DNA of 64,000 bases from Poriferisphaera corsica (GCF_007747445.1 NZ_CP036425.1:2154175-2218174), one strand, 5' to 3'. Counted from the stretch's first letter, positions 8,506 through 17,303 are shown. The notes: generated by a model from the letters alone, not told the origin. A program made the numbers and translations.

Positions 8506-8613
8506 GGCGCGTTGTAATGTGTAAAAAGGTAATCACGTTTAGATTCATTCAACACAGTTGGTCGTTCAGAATCTCATCCACGCTAATTGATGAGTAAGAA
8601 AGGAAATTGAACA

Positions 8614-9273
8614 ATGCCAAGCCAAACTGTTTACATCGTTGACGATGACGAGGCGGTTCGCGATTCGTTAGTGATGCTTTTAACCTCCATGGGTATGGCT
8701 GCGGTACCATTCGAATCTGCAGAAGCATTTCTCGAATCCGCGCAGAAATCTCCAGATCAGCTTTCGGGTTGCTGCGTACTTGATGTACGTATGCCTGGTA
8801 TGAGCGGTATCGAAATCCAGAACAAGCTGGGTAGCTTGGGTATCAACCTGCCATGCATCATGGTCTCGGGATTCGGTGATGTGCCTTCAACCGTTGATTC
8901 TTTCAAAGCTGGTGCGGTTGATTTTCTCGAAAAACCATTCAACGAACAGCAACTGCTCGATCGTGTGCAAGCTGCTTTGTTATGGGATGCCGAGCAGCGT
9001 GCTTATACCGAAAAGCTTGCTGAAATTTCAATGAGGTATAACCGCCTGACGCCGCGAGAACGGCAAGTCATGGAGCTGGTTGTTGAGGGTAAACTCAATA
9101 AGCAAATCGCAGGTGAACTCGGGCTTTCACATAAAACCATTGAAGTTCATCGCGCTCACGTGATGGATAAGATGCAAGCGGATTCACTCGCTCATCTGGT
9201 TCGAATGGCCATGATGCTCAAACAGAAAGAATACCGCGTTTTCCATCCACCGATTCGGCCACGATTGAATTAA
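8614..9273 (+). CDS. FixJ/NarL-type response regulator
   Basis: A two-domain transcription factor. The receiver domain (1-120) has acidic residues VDDDEAVRD (9-17), phospho-acceptor D57 in VLDVRMPGMSG and the conserved Lys in FLEKPFNEQQLL. The LuxR-type helix-turn-helix (about 140-205) has LTPRERQVMELVVEGKLNKQ and SHKTIEVHRAHVMDKM. The pattern, including the VSGFGDVPSTVDSFKAGAVDF segment, is that of FixJ/TodT regulators activated by a sensor histidine kinase. No kinase gene is in the window, so the signal is unknown. The start is supported by AAAGGAA 9 nt upstream. The gene is followed by an excellent terminator and preceded by the structured region at 8201-8505, which may be its leader. Confidence 0.93.
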   Translation: MPSQTVYIVDDDEAVRDSLVMLLTSMGMAAVPFESAEAFLESAQKSPDQLSGCCVLDVRMPGMSGIEIQNKLGSLGINLPCIMVSGFGDVPSTVDSFKAGAVDFLEKPFNEQQLLDRVQAALLWDAEQRAYTEKLAEISMRYNRLTPRERQVMELVVEGKLNKQIAGELGLSHKTIEVHRAHVMDKMQADSLAHLVRMAMMLKQKEYRVFHPPIRPRLN

Positions 9274-9341
9274 ATTTCAACCATCAATCGGCTGAACCTA
9301 GTTCACCTTAACTGCTTTTCAAAAATTCATTCGAAGCACAT

Positions 9342-9390
9342 GCGAATCAGCATCACAGGCATTACTGTCTGAGGCTGATTCGCTTTTTTT
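9342..9390 (+). terminator. Strong terminator of the response-regulator gene
   Basis: GCGAATCAGC (9342-9351) pairs perfectly with GCTGATTCGC (9374-9383), with an inner ACAG/CTGT stem, followed by seven T. Confidence 0.95.
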
Positions 9391-9485
9391 ACATAACCTC
9401 AAGTCTGCCAGTCGGTTCGCCCGATAAGTATGGTGTCAGCAGGCCGCGTGACCGGTTCTATGCCTGCAATTTGTGGATTGAATCA

Positions 9486-10511
9486 ATGACAGACGTTCTT
9501 GATCAAAGTGAAGTCGATGCCCTGTTAGCCGCTGTCGATACAGATGATGGTAGCAATGAGCAGTCCAGTGAGTCCGTGAAGGTCTTCGCTTCTGGACGAG
9601 GACTAATTGAAACTGACTCTGAAATTAAGAGTTATGATTTCAAACGCCCTGAACGCGTTTCCAAAGAGCAGATGCGGGCACTTGAAACGCTACATGATTC
9701 TTTTTCACGATCTTTTGGCGCAGCCTTATCTGGCTTCCTCCGCACTATCATGGAGGTCAAAGTCGCTAATATTGAGCAGATGACTTATTCAGAGTTCACG
9801 CACTCGTTGCCCAATCCCACTTGCTTCAACCTTCTCTCTGCAGCCCCTCTTGAAGGCAATATCTGCCTTGAGATCTCGCCGCTGATTATCTACCCGATTA
9901 TTGACCGCCTGCTTGGTGGCTCCAATGCAGATCTGTTTATCCCTCAACGCCCACTGACTGCCATCGAATTAAGGCTCGTCTCCAAGATCATCGATCGTGC
10001 GATTTCAGCCCTTGATGAGGTTTGGTCTTCTGTCCTGCCACTGAAATTCAAGCAGGAAGAATCGGAATCCAACCCAGCGCTTGTGCAGATTGTTGCTCCC
10101 AATGAAGTGGTTGTTGTGGTTGGCTTTGAAATGAAAATGGGTGGACGCGCTGGCACAATGTCGCTTGGCATTCCATACGCAGTGATCGAGCCTGTTGTCG
10201 ATAAACTTTCAAATCAGACTTGGGCTGCTTATAAACGTCACCGTGATGATGATAAGCTGCGCAATCGATTGGCAACCCATCTTGATGCCGCCCGCCTTGA
10301 CGTATCCGCGATTTTGGCTGACACGACGATCAAGCTTTCTGAACTTATGAATCTGCAGGTCGGCGATGTCATCATGACCGAAAAACCCGCCTCAGCGCCG
10401 CTCACGCTTTCTGTCGGTGAAAAACGCAAATTTATCGGCCAACTTGGGCAATACCACGGCAACCGCGCGTTCAAAGTCAACCGCCACATCGCCCCTAAAG
10501 ACCGCGTCTAA
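9486..10511 (+). CDS. fliM: Flagellar motor switch protein FliM
   Basis: FliM forms the C-ring with FliG and FliN, binds phospho-CheY through its N-terminus and sets rotation direction. The 341-residue protein begins MTDVLDQSEVDALLAAV, the classical FliM start that includes the CheY-binding peptide, and continues with YDFKRPERVSKEQMRALETLHDSF, the middle GGRAGTMSLGIPYAVIEPV region and a C-terminal SpoA-like domain (VGDVIMTEKPASAPLTLSVG). An in-frame TTG lies at 9471, but ATG 9486 matches the family. It sits alone: a strong terminator ends upstream transcription and the next gene is on the opposite strand. No fliN, fliG or other flagellar gene is present, which is unusual because fliM is normally within a large operon. 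Confidence 0.93.
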   Translation: MTDVLDQSEVDALLAAVDTDDGSNEQSSESVKVFASGRGLIETDSEIKSYDFKRPERVSKEQMRALETLHDSFSRSFGAALSGFLRTIMEVKVANIEQMTYSEFTHSLPNPTCFNLLSAAPLEGNICLEISPLIIYPIIDRLLGGSNADLFIPQRPLTAIELRLVSKIIDRAISALDEVWSSVLPLKFKQEESESNPALVQIVAPNEVVVVVGFEMKMGGRAGTMSLGIPYAVIEPVVDKLSNQTWAAYKRHRDDDKLRNRLATHLDAARLDVSAILADTTIKLSELMNLQVGDVIMTEKPASAPLTLSVGEKRKFIGQLGQYHGNRAFKVNRHIAPKDRV

Positions 10512-10552
10512 ATAATTCCATTTAAATCACAAAGTTGATAAGCCCGAATGGT

Positions 10553-11356
10553 CTAGCCATTGACGGCTTTTTCTGCATACCGAATTAATGGCTGCACCGA
10601 TCCGTGACTGATCAAAAGCATCGGATTCATCGTCTTCGTCCCTAATGCCACAACATCCGCGCCAGCAGTCAGAAAATCATCCACATCTGCATTCTGATAG
10701 ATTCCGCCGCCGCCAATGATCAACGCGTCCCGAAATTCTTTTTGGCTACGCATATCTCGGATGCATTGAATTGCTACAGGCTTCAGTGGCTTTCCACTTA
10801 TCCCGCCTGCGACATTTGGCAATGTATTGCAGCAATGAAATGCTTCGACACCATCAGCATTGGCATCCTTGATCATTTGTTCGTAATTCACCGGCGGGAT
10901 CTTTGCCACAACCGGCACACCAGTCGCCACTGCTCTTTTAAACAGGTCCTTGGGCCAATTAATATGCCCCACATTCGGGCAACTCATATTCAATTCCACG
11001 GCAAGCGGTTTGATCGCCTCCACCTTCTCCAAAAGTTCATACCACTCACCATCATCAAACCCATGGATACTCAGCAGCTTATCACTTGCATCAATTTTCC
11101 CCGAATCAACCCGCATTTTAAGCCAATCAATGCCGGGGTTTCTAAGCCCGATTTTGTTCACCCAGCCCTTAATTCTTGGATAATACCTCACCGTCTTGAT
11201 GATTTGCATAACGCGACCCCCACGCGCCTTAGCTGTGTACGTACCAAGAGTTGCAGTCGTCCCGCTCGGCTGAATGTAGTTGCCAAATGGCGCAGAAATC
11301 ACCACCGGCTTTAAGCCAGCGCGAAGGACATCACGTTTTCTCTCTTGATTTTCCAT
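10553..11356 (-). CDS. Dihydroorotate dehydrogenase-like FMN protein
   Basis: A 267-residue (beta/alpha)8 flavoprotein resembling class 1 PyrD/dihydropyrimidine dehydrogenase-type enzymes: an N-terminal PVVISAPFGNYIQPSGTTATLGTYT segment in place of the usual NP(I/V)xxASG start, VELNMSCPN (about 120-128), VPVVAKIPP, GVEAFHCCNTLPN and the FMN-phosphate motif IIGGGGIYQNADVDDFL-AGADVVALGT. It is about 35-40 residues shorter than typical PyrD. The diverged N-terminus leaves the substrate uncertain; it may oxidise something other than dihydroorotate. It is divergent from comF. TATACT lies 10 nt before the ATG and no Shine-Dalgarno is seen. Confidence 0.75.
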   Translation of the reverse strand: MENQERKRDVLRAGLKPVVISAPFGNYIQPSGTTATLGTYTAKARGGRVMQIIKTVRYYPRIKGWVNKIGLRNPGIDWLKMRVDSGKIDASDKLLSIHGFDDGEWYELLEKVEAIKPLAVELNMSCPNVGHINWPKDLFKRAVATGVPVVAKIPPVNYEQMIKDANADGVEAFHCCNTLPNVAGGISGKPLKPVAIQCIRDMRSQKEFRDALIIGGGGIYQNADVDDFLTAGADVVALGTKTMNPMLLISHGSVQPLIRYAEKAVNG

Positions 11357-11472
11357 AGCACTTCAAAGTATAACCGTCTCCAGCTTTTTGGCATGTTTCC
11401 TGTCTGTTTCGTCAGATTTCCCACAATAATTCGGGCGTGACCATCTGACGAAAACCACAATCCGGTGCAATC

Positions 11473-12288
11473 ATGCAGTTTTTGCCGACTAATATCCCCC
11501 CCATTCCTCACTCTTTCGCCCATCCCCTGGTTCGGCTGCGCAAATCCATCCAGCTCGCTGGCCGTTGCCTCATGCCGTCCGTTCTCGATCAAGACAAACA
11601 CCATTTTCCAGATGACATCGACTGGTCCCCAGATCACCCCGAGGATTATTGTCCACGTTGCGGCCAGACCATCGGGCCATATGCCGCGATAGCCCATGGC
11701 TGCTCATTCTGCTATCAACAGCAATTTTACTGGGATCGCATGATCCGCCTTGGCCCTTACAAAGCACCTTTGGACAGGCGCATCAAATCTCTCAAATTCC
11801 ACCACGTCTGGAAATGGGCTGACTATCTAGGCAAGCAACTCGCCACAGCTCTCCCACAGCCTCATGTCGGCCATGCAATCTATATCACTGCTGTTCCCCT
11901 GCACCGCAATCGCCGCCTCAAGCGTGGATACAATCAGTCCGAACTTATTGCCAAACGCATCGCCAAGCAACGGCAATTTAAGTACCACACGCTCCTAAAA
12001 CGTACCAAAGATACCCTGCCTCAATCTTCACTTCCTCCATCCAAGCGTGATGCCAACGTAACCGGAGCTTTTTCAATTATTCATCCCAACCTAAACCTTG
12101 AGAATGCGCACGTCATCATTATCGACGACGTCAAGACCTCTGGTTCAACGCTCAAACAATGCGCCAAACTCCTCCGTAAAGCTAACGCGCTAACCATCAC
12201 TGCTGCTGTCATTGCCGTTGCTTCTCCCAGCGACCATCAACCAACTGATGATCATGATGCCGACATCTATCAAACAATCCATGCATAA
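11473..12288 (+). CDS. comF: ComF-family phosphoribosyltransferase-like protein
   Basis: It has the ComF/GntX layout. An N-terminal zinc-ribbon-like cysteine set (YCPRCGQ and HGCSFCYQQQ, about residues 57-83) is followed by a type I PRTase fold with VPLHRNRRLKRGYNQSELIAK and the PRPP-binding motif VIIIDDVKTSGSTLKQC (about 216-232). ComF proteins are needed for DNA uptake in naturally competent bacteria; the biochemical activity is not settled. The first 33 residues are atypical and a second ATG at 11572 (MPSVLDQDKH) may be the true start. No other competence gene is in the window. It is convergent with pheT and shares the terminator region at 12287-12316. Confidence 0.85.
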   Translation: MQFLPTNIPPIPHSFAHPLVRLRKSIQLAGRCLMPSVLDQDKHHFPDDIDWSPDHPEDYCPRCGQTIGPYAAIAHGCSFCYQQQFYWDRMIRLGPYKAPLDRRIKSLKFHHVWKWADYLGKQLATALPQPHVGHAIYITAVPLHRNRRLKRGYNQSELIAKRIAKQRQFKYHTLLKRTKDTLPQSSLPPSKRDANVTGAFSIIHPNLNLENAHVIIIDDVKTSGSTLKQCAKLLRKANALTITAAVIAVASPSDHQPTDDHDADIYQTIHA

Positions 12289-12316
12289 AAAAAAGCGGCA
12301 ACACTTGCTACCGCTT
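12287..12316 (-). terminator. Terminator of pheT, partly bidirectional
   Basis: On the minus strand AAGCGG...CCGCTT with an inner GCAA-GTG-TTGC stem, followed by about eight T (A-run 12287-12294 on the plus strand). It lies between convergent pheT and comF. Confidence 0.88.
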
Positions 12317-12340
12317 AATACAAATCATATTGTTTTCAAT

Positions 12341-14377
12341 TTAGCTGCCGCGAACTTCAGCTTTAAGTTCATTTGCTAGCTTATTCATGATCAGTTCCAT
12401 CTGAGGATCAACCTGTTCATGCCGAAGTGTCTTTGCAGGATCCCGGAACAACATCCTGAAGCTGACGCTCTTGCTGCCTTTTGCGATCGGTTTACCGCGA
12501 TACACTTCAATAAACTGCACGTCTTCCAGCAGTTCTGGCTTCGAATCCAGAACAACTTTTTCGATAGCGGCCCAGCTCACATTTTCTGTAACTACGACAG
12601 ACAAGTCACGCTCAATTGCGGGTACGCGTGACAAGTTGCCCACATTCCTAACCGGTGGATAGAGGCCGATCATTGCATCGACTTCAATTTCGCTGCAAAC
12701 AACATCTGTCTGCAAATCAAAACCATCCTTCGCAATCTTTCCGCTCAACACGCCGACTTCACCAATCGCCTTGTCGCCAAGCTTAACAGTGGCCGCAACC
12801 TCGTATCGCTTACCGCCATCGCAAGGTTCGAACATGATTGTTTCGCGTGCCGACACCCCGCCAAGTGTTTCAATGGCTTCCTCGATCGTGCCGCGCATCT
12901 CACGTAATGCCGCGCTCTTGTCCACAGCATCTGCCATCATCGTTAGCGTTTGTTTCTCCTGAATAGCATCACCCCGCTTATGCCAAACCGAAGCAGTTTC
13001 AAAGAACTTCACGCCACTGTTACCCAAATCTTGATTGATCTTGCGGCTGTTCAGCAAGCTTGGCACAACGGATGGACGCAGCATTGGTTCTGCCTTACGC
13101 ATATCCTCATTCAGCAGCAGCGCGTCCTCACCATCACTCAAAAACAATCGGCCTTTTTTCTCGGTCACATAGCTATAAGTGATCGTTTCGTGATACCCAT
13201 GTGCTACAAGCGTATCACCTAACGTTTTCTTTGCCTTCACCTTGTTTTGAGTTGGCTTGATGATGATCTGGATCTTGTCATTCACATCAATATGATCCAT
13301 CCCATAATGACGCGCCACCTCTTCAATCAGATCAACTTCACGATGCAGATCTAAGCGGAATGTGGGGATTGTACATGTGATCGTATCACCATCTAGCTTC
13401 GGTTGAAGCTCAAGATTCCCCAGCATGTCGCACATCTTATCAGCGCTTAGATCAGTGCCCAGCAGCGCGTTGCATCTTGAAACGCGCATTTTCACCTGAT
13501 GCTCAGATGGCTCATCATCACCTGCGCGAATCACCCCTTCAGCCAACTCTCCGCCAGCTAATTCAATGATCAACTGCGCCGCTCGTTGACTCGCACGTTC
13601 AAGACCCTTGAGATCAACACCTCGCTCATACCTGAAACTCGCGTCACTACTCAGTTTCAGCTTGCGGCTTGTCTTTCGCACATTCAAAGCATCAAACGAT
13701 CCAGCCTCAAGAAGCACATCGACTGTCTTATCTCCAACCTCACTCTCCAAGCCGCCCATGACGCCACCAACTGCGACTGCTCTGCCAGCATCACCAATCA
13801 CCAACATCCAATCTTGCAATTCATGTTTCGTGTCATCAATCGCAACAAATTTCTCGCCTTGCTTCGCACGACGCACAACAATCCGCTCTTCCTTTAGCAG
13901 CTTCATGTCAAATGCATGCAAAGGTTGTCCCATCTCGAGCATCACATAATTGGTGATATCTACCACATTATTGATGCATCGTAGTCCTACAGCTTCAAGC
14001 CGTTTCACAATCCACTGCGGGCTCGGCCCAACTTTGACGCCTTTGATCACTCTCGCCGTGTAGACCGGACAAAGATCGTGAGCCTCATTGCTCACACTCG
14101 TAAGTTTACTCACTTCCCCCGCTGTGGCCTTAGGCAGCTTAATCCGAGGTTTCATCAGCTTGCGGCCTGTCGCCGCTGCCAACTCCCGCGCCAAACCAAC
14201 CACGCTCAGGCAGTCACTTCGGTTGCTTGTTACTTCCAGATCGATCATCAGATCGCCATCCGCAAGTTCCTCCATGCCGTCTTCCGGGAAGCCGACCCCA
14301 GTCATGACATCGACAACTTCCTGCTTCTCAGCCGGACGATCCAGATACGCATTTATCCACTCGAGACTAATCTTCAT
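12341..14377 (-). CDS. pheT: Phenylalanyl-tRNA synthetase beta subunit, short form
   Basis: PheT is the large subunit of the alpha2-beta2 enzyme that charges tRNA-Phe. It starts MKISLEWINAYLDRPAE and passes directly from the first helix (VMTGVGFPEDGMEEL) into DLEVTSNRSDCLSVVGLARE, the B1 domain. The roughly 110-residue EMAP/OB-type tRNA-binding domain of E. coli PheT is therefore absent, and the length is 678 instead of about 795. The B3/B4 editing region (GVMGGLESEVGD; SDASFRYERGVDL), B5 and the C-terminal anticodon-binding FDX-ACB domain (NLSRVPAIERDLSVVV ... LRHEQVDPQMELIM) are intact. The short form may be normal for this lineage. pheS is not in the window. It is monocistronic, with terminators on both sides. 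Confidence 0.95.
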   Translation of the reverse strand: MKISLEWINAYLDRPAEKQEVVDVMTGVGFPEDGMEELADGDLMIDLEVTSNRSDCLSVVGLARELAAATGRKLMKPRIKLPKATAGEVSKLTSVSNEAHDLCPVYTARVIKGVKVGPSPQWIVKRLEAVGLRCINNVVDITNYVMLEMGQPLHAFDMKLLKEERIVVRRAKQGEKFVAIDDTKHELQDWMLVIGDAGRAVAVGGVMGGLESEVGDKTVDVLLEAGSFDALNVRKTSRKLKLSSDASFRYERGVDLKGLERASQRAAQLIIELAGGELAEGVIRAGDDEPSEHQVKMRVSRCNALLGTDLSADKMCDMLGNLELQPKLDGDTITCTIPTFRLDLHREVDLIEEVARHYGMDHIDVNDKIQIIIKPTQNKVKAKKTLGDTLVAHGYHETITYSYVTEKKGRLFLSDGEDALLLNEDMRKAEPMLRPSVVPSLLNSRKINQDLGNSGVKFFETASVWHKRGDAIQEKQTLTMMADAVDKSAALREMRGTIEEAIETLGGVSARETIMFEPCDGGKRYEVAATVKLGDKAIGEVGVLSGKIAKDGFDLQTDVVCSEIEVDAMIGLYPPVRNVGNLSRVPAIERDLSVVVTENVSWAAIEKVVLDSKPELLEDVQFIEVYRGKPIAKGSKSVSFRMLFRDPAKTLRHEQVDPQMELIMNKLANELKAEVRGS

Positions 14378-14468
14378 AATGACAAAATGTTACCGCCGCC
14401 GCTCTATAACGTCCAACCACGCCCATGAGCCCCCTTTTTTGCCGTATAGCCCGCTCTAATATTCATGT

Positions 14469-14496
14469 AAAAAACCCCCGAAATTCGTTTCGGGGG
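14469..14496 (-). terminator. Terminator with TTCG-type tetraloop
   Basis: CCCCCGAAA (14475-14483), TTCG, TTTCGGGGG (14488-14496), with an A-run at 14469-14474. Read on the minus strand it is a 9-bp stem plus six T, ending the hypothetical lipoprotein gene and insulating pheT. Confidence 0.95.
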
Positions 14497-14530
14497 CTGG
14501 GTTTCTCATTTTAATCGCGATATCTCAGAA

Positions 14531-15679
14531 TCATTCAATCAGAGCAGTCTCGCCCTTCAAATCCTTCTCCTCGCTCTCGTATGCCTGTTTGATCTCGCCA
14601 CGGAGAACTTCCTCCTGCAGCTTCGCACGCATCTCTTGATCCCAAAGCCCCCAATCGCCGAGCATTTTGATCGAGATCAGCCGCCCCTTCACCGGGTCGT
14701 CCGAATCGTAGATCCCACCCAGCCGAACTTCACCAGCTACATATTTCAGCACGTCACCATCCATCTCGCCTTTCGCGTTCAGCCAGTGTCCGTACTGATC
14801 CACATCTCTGATCACTTGCACATATTTACCAGCCGACAAGCCCCTGTACGTTTCGTTGTTCCAGGCCAACCAACGCTCGTCAAGTTGCAGCAGTTCCACA
14901 ACACGCTTGTCGTCCATGGTCAGGTACATACTCTGATCGTACCCCTTGTTTTTCATGAGCAGCCAAACCAGCTCTGCTGCCTGCTTCTCTTTCCCCTTCT
15001 CAATCATCATTTCAAGCAACCGTTCGAAGCCGTAATCCCCCTTGATCACACGCCGATCCAGCTTGTGCCATCTCGCCACATTGCCAAAACGATCCAGCAT
15101 CGGCAACTTCGCCAGCATCTGTTTCGCATATCGATGCCGATACGACAGCAGCCGATCGTCACCAAGCACATCCTCAAACATCACCAATATTTTTTCGTAC
15201 TGCTTCACCGTCCCCTTCTTATCCAAAATGCGCACAACTTCTCTCAGATCTCGTTTCGCCAAATCATGTCGGCCAATCTGTCGCCGTAGCGCCGCAAGCC
15301 GGATCTGCGAATCAATCGAGAACGTGTACACCACACCGTAATTCGCCACGACCACGCGTTGCCCCTGACACGTTGGGCACTCGCGACCACTCGCAGGCAG
15401 CTTCCCGATCGTCTCACACGTCGGACAACCTACCGCCCGCGGATCGATCAAACTCGCAGGCATGTACCCGCGTTCCGCAGCAAGTAAACGCATCCGATGC
15501 GCTTTCAAGCTCGCCTCACGTCTTGCCTGCACCCGCGCCTTGTATGCCCTACGACTCGTTCCACTACAACCGATCACTCCCGTAAGCGAAACCAGCAGTA
15601 ATCCCATCACCGCCCACCGATAAATGTCCTGACCCGACATTTTATTTATTTTCATTTGATCAATCATGCGTTTCACCAT
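14531..15679 (-). CDS. Hypothetical lipoprotein with paired CxxC motif
   Basis: A function is not recognised. The N-terminus has a charged start, a hydrophobic stretch (WAVMGLLLVSLTGVIG) and a lipobox-like LTGVIGC near residue 38, so export as a lipoprotein is likely. The mature part opens with an Arg/Lys-rich helix (RRAYKARVQARREASLKAH) and then a DnaJ-like zinc knuckle CPTC(ETIGKLPASGRE)CPTC, reminiscent of the planctomycete CPTCxGxG style. The rest is helical, compatible with TPR-like repeats (IRLAALRRQIGRHDLAKRDL). An AAGGTGA lies 3-4 nt before the ATG. The next gene upstream (15746-16843) is on the same strand 66 nt away and also encodes an exported basic protein, so they may be co-transcribed. 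Confidence 0.65.
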   Translation of the reverse strand: MVKRMIDQMKINKMSGQDIYRWAVMGLLLVSLTGVIGCSGTSRRAYKARVQARREASLKAHRMRLLAAERGYMPASLIDPRAVGCPTCETIGKLPASGRECPTCQGQRVVVANYGVVYTFSIDSQIRLAALRRQIGRHDLAKRDLREVVRILDKKGTVKQYEKILVMFEDVLGDDRLLSYRHRYAKQMLAKLPMLDRFGNVARWHKLDRRVIKGDYGFERLLEMMIEKGKEKQAAELVWLLMKNKGYDQSMYLTMDDKRVVELLQLDERWLAWNNETYRGLSAGKYVQVIRDVDQYGHWLNAKGEMDGDVLKYVAGEVRLGGIYDSDDPVKGRLISIKMLGDWGLWDQEMRAKLQEEVLRGEIKQAYESEEKDLKGETALIE

Positions 15680-15745
15680 TTCACCTTTTGTGCGTTATCA
15701 GTTCTACAAACCCAACAACCGCCGTCGACTTTCCCCTCGCATGAC

Positions 15746-16843
15746 TTACTTCTTAACCTTCAGATCCGGATCAGCCGCATCTTTCAGCTTCTTGATCGCC
15801 TTCAGCCGTACAAGCTCATCTGCAAGCTCCTTGTTCTGCTGGAACAATTCCTGCACATTGACTTCAAGCTGCTTTTTAAGTGTCTTAACCGCCCCCTGCC
15901 TGGCTGTGCGTTTACGTTCAATCTCACCGATCAACATCTCTGCTACATCGCTTTCAACAAGGTTTTCATACTTCAACCGCGTGATCCGTGTGATCAATCG
16001 ATCTTCCAGCTCCTGCGATTTTTGATCCAGCAGCTGTGTATTCTTATCAATCAGATCTTCATTCGTATTGATCACCGTCTGGTAATCCTGAATGCGTCTG
16101 ACCAAGCTCGCCATCTCAGCTTCATTCTCTGTCGTTACGACTTGTACCGGCTCACTCAACTTCGCAGCCGCAATCTCTGACGACCGAATATCTGTCTCTA
16201 CAGGCCGCTTCACCACATTCACACCACGATCGCGTGTGCATCTCATCTTGTTTCGCGTACACTTCCTACGCTCCTGCTTTCGCTCACGATACGCACGTTT
16301 ACGAGCTTTGCATTTTTTCTTCCATGCATCTTTCTTCCCCTTGATCCATTTCTTCAAGCAGCCCTTTTTCTTGCCATGTCTGTGCCAATACCCCTGCCCA
16401 TCTTTGCCTCCATGCCGATGGAAATGCTTCTTCCCGTGCTTTTTGCCGTGATGCTTACCACCATGACAGACGTGTTTCTTGCCATAATGTCGTTGCGCCT
16501 TCTCTGCTCGTTCAGGGTGCCGATCCCCATACCAGAATTTCACATACCCATGCTCGCCTAAATCAATTTCGCCATATCCTCTCAACTTACGTTCATCCAA
16601 ACGCAACTTGATCTTGTCATCACCAATCTTCACACTTCCCAGAATATACCCATCATCACTCCGCACCTTGACCTTCAGAGGCCCGCCTTGCCTTCCTTCT
16701 ATATCACCTTCCCATTCCCAGCCCGAGTGCGCTTTTTCTTTCTTTTTACATCCCTCATCATGCCCCCACACCGTTTCACCCAAACCGAACCCAGCGCATA
16801 GCAACAACATAATCGTCACAATACCAATTTCGCGCATTCTCAT
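15746..16843 (-). CDS. Exported His/Lys-rich protein with C-terminal coiled coil
   Basis: No family is recognised. From ATG 16843 the protein starts MRMREIGIVTIMLLLCAGFG, a good signal peptide; the frame continues to 16909, but that extension would bury the signal. Next comes a beta-like stretch (VKVRSDDGYILGSVKIGDD), then about 110 residues extremely rich in His, Lys, Gly and Arg (KHHGKKHGKKHFHRHGGK; KKWIKGKKDAWKKKCKARKR) with several cysteines. The last 130 residues are heptad-rich (DYQTVINTNEDLIDKNTQLL; VNVQELFQQNKELADEL), suggesting a coiled coil. Metal or polyanion binding at the cell surface is plausible for the basic segment but is only an inference from composition. It lies 66 nt upstream of the lipoprotein gene. 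Confidence 0.6.
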   Translation of the reverse strand: MRMREIGIVTIMLLLCAGFGLGETVWGHDEGCKKKEKAHSGWEWEGDIEGRQGGPLKVKVRSDDGYILGSVKIGDDKIKLRLDERKLRGYGEIDLGEHGYVKFWYGDRHPERAEKAQRHYGKKHVCHGGKHHGKKHGKKHFHRHGGKDGQGYWHRHGKKKGCLKKWIKGKKDAWKKKCKARKRAYRERKQERRKCTRNKMRCTRDRGVNVVKRPVETDIRSSEIAAAKLSEPVQVVTTENEAEMASLVRRIQDYQTVINTNEDLIDKNTQLLDQKSQELEDRLITRITRLKYENLVESDVAEMLIGEIERKRTARQGAVKTLKKQLEVNVQELFQQNKELADELVRLKAIKKLKDAADPDLKVKK

Positions 16844-17129
16844 TTGTACACCCATCAAACGGACCCCCGTTTGCCCCATAACGACAACCCAAGCTTCACG
16901 AACCAACACGTATTGGCACGCAATCGCTTAGTACAACTTCACCGGCCAGCCACAGCCCTTTCATCCCCTTCTTCCGTTACATCCATCCCAAACACTCCAT
17001 CCACACTCATCCTCGACAACACCCATCATTTTCATGAATATCCTTTCACCTTCACGAGTTACCGCACCTATCCTTTTCGCCCATCGCGTCCAAATATTCA
17101 CACTTTATCTCATCCGCTAAACCCACCCT

Positions 17130-17159
17130 TTGATCTTCCCACCTGTCCTGTCATATAAT
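17130..17159 (+). promoter_or_regulatory. Promoter of the fluoride-riboswitch transcript
   Basis: TTGATC (17130-17135), 18-nt spacer, TATAAT (17154-17159). The predicted start is at about 17166, roughly 10 nt before the riboswitch. The region 16910-17129 to its left holds no gene I can support. Confidence 0.75.
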
Positions 17160-17176
17160 CATGCATACAAACAATA

Positions 17177-17303
17177 GGCGATGGAGTTCGCCTTCAACCG
17201 CCCTCCCCCGATCCCCGGAAGTGATGACAACTTCTAACCTCACGCACCCTCAAACCCGCATCACCGCAAACAGAAACAGGGGGGGGACTGATGACTCCTG
17301 TTT
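17177..17303 (+). ncRNA. Fluoride riboswitch (crcB RNA motif)
   Basis: The conserved aptamer parts are all present and in order: GGCGATGGAGTTCGCC (17177-17192, P1/P2 hairpin with the GATGG core), AACCGCC (17196-17202), and CTGATGACTCCTG (17288-17300), the hallmark 3' segment. The distal helix is formed by CCTCCCCC (17202-17209) with the run of eight G (17279-17286). The loop between them is about 69 nt, much longer than in most members. Fluoride binding in this class is established for crcB-motif RNAs, which control CrcB/Fluc and CLC-F exporters; the downstream gene is a CLC-F-type transporter, which confirms the assignment. A second 8-bp hairpin GCGATCTT/AAGATCGC (17309-17316 with 17342-17349) follows before the start codon. 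Confidence 0.93.

Noticed and set aside
17279-17286. Run of eight G as a possible phase-variation tract
   Set aside because: It lies inside the fluoride riboswitch and pairs with CCTCCCCC; it is not in a coding region.
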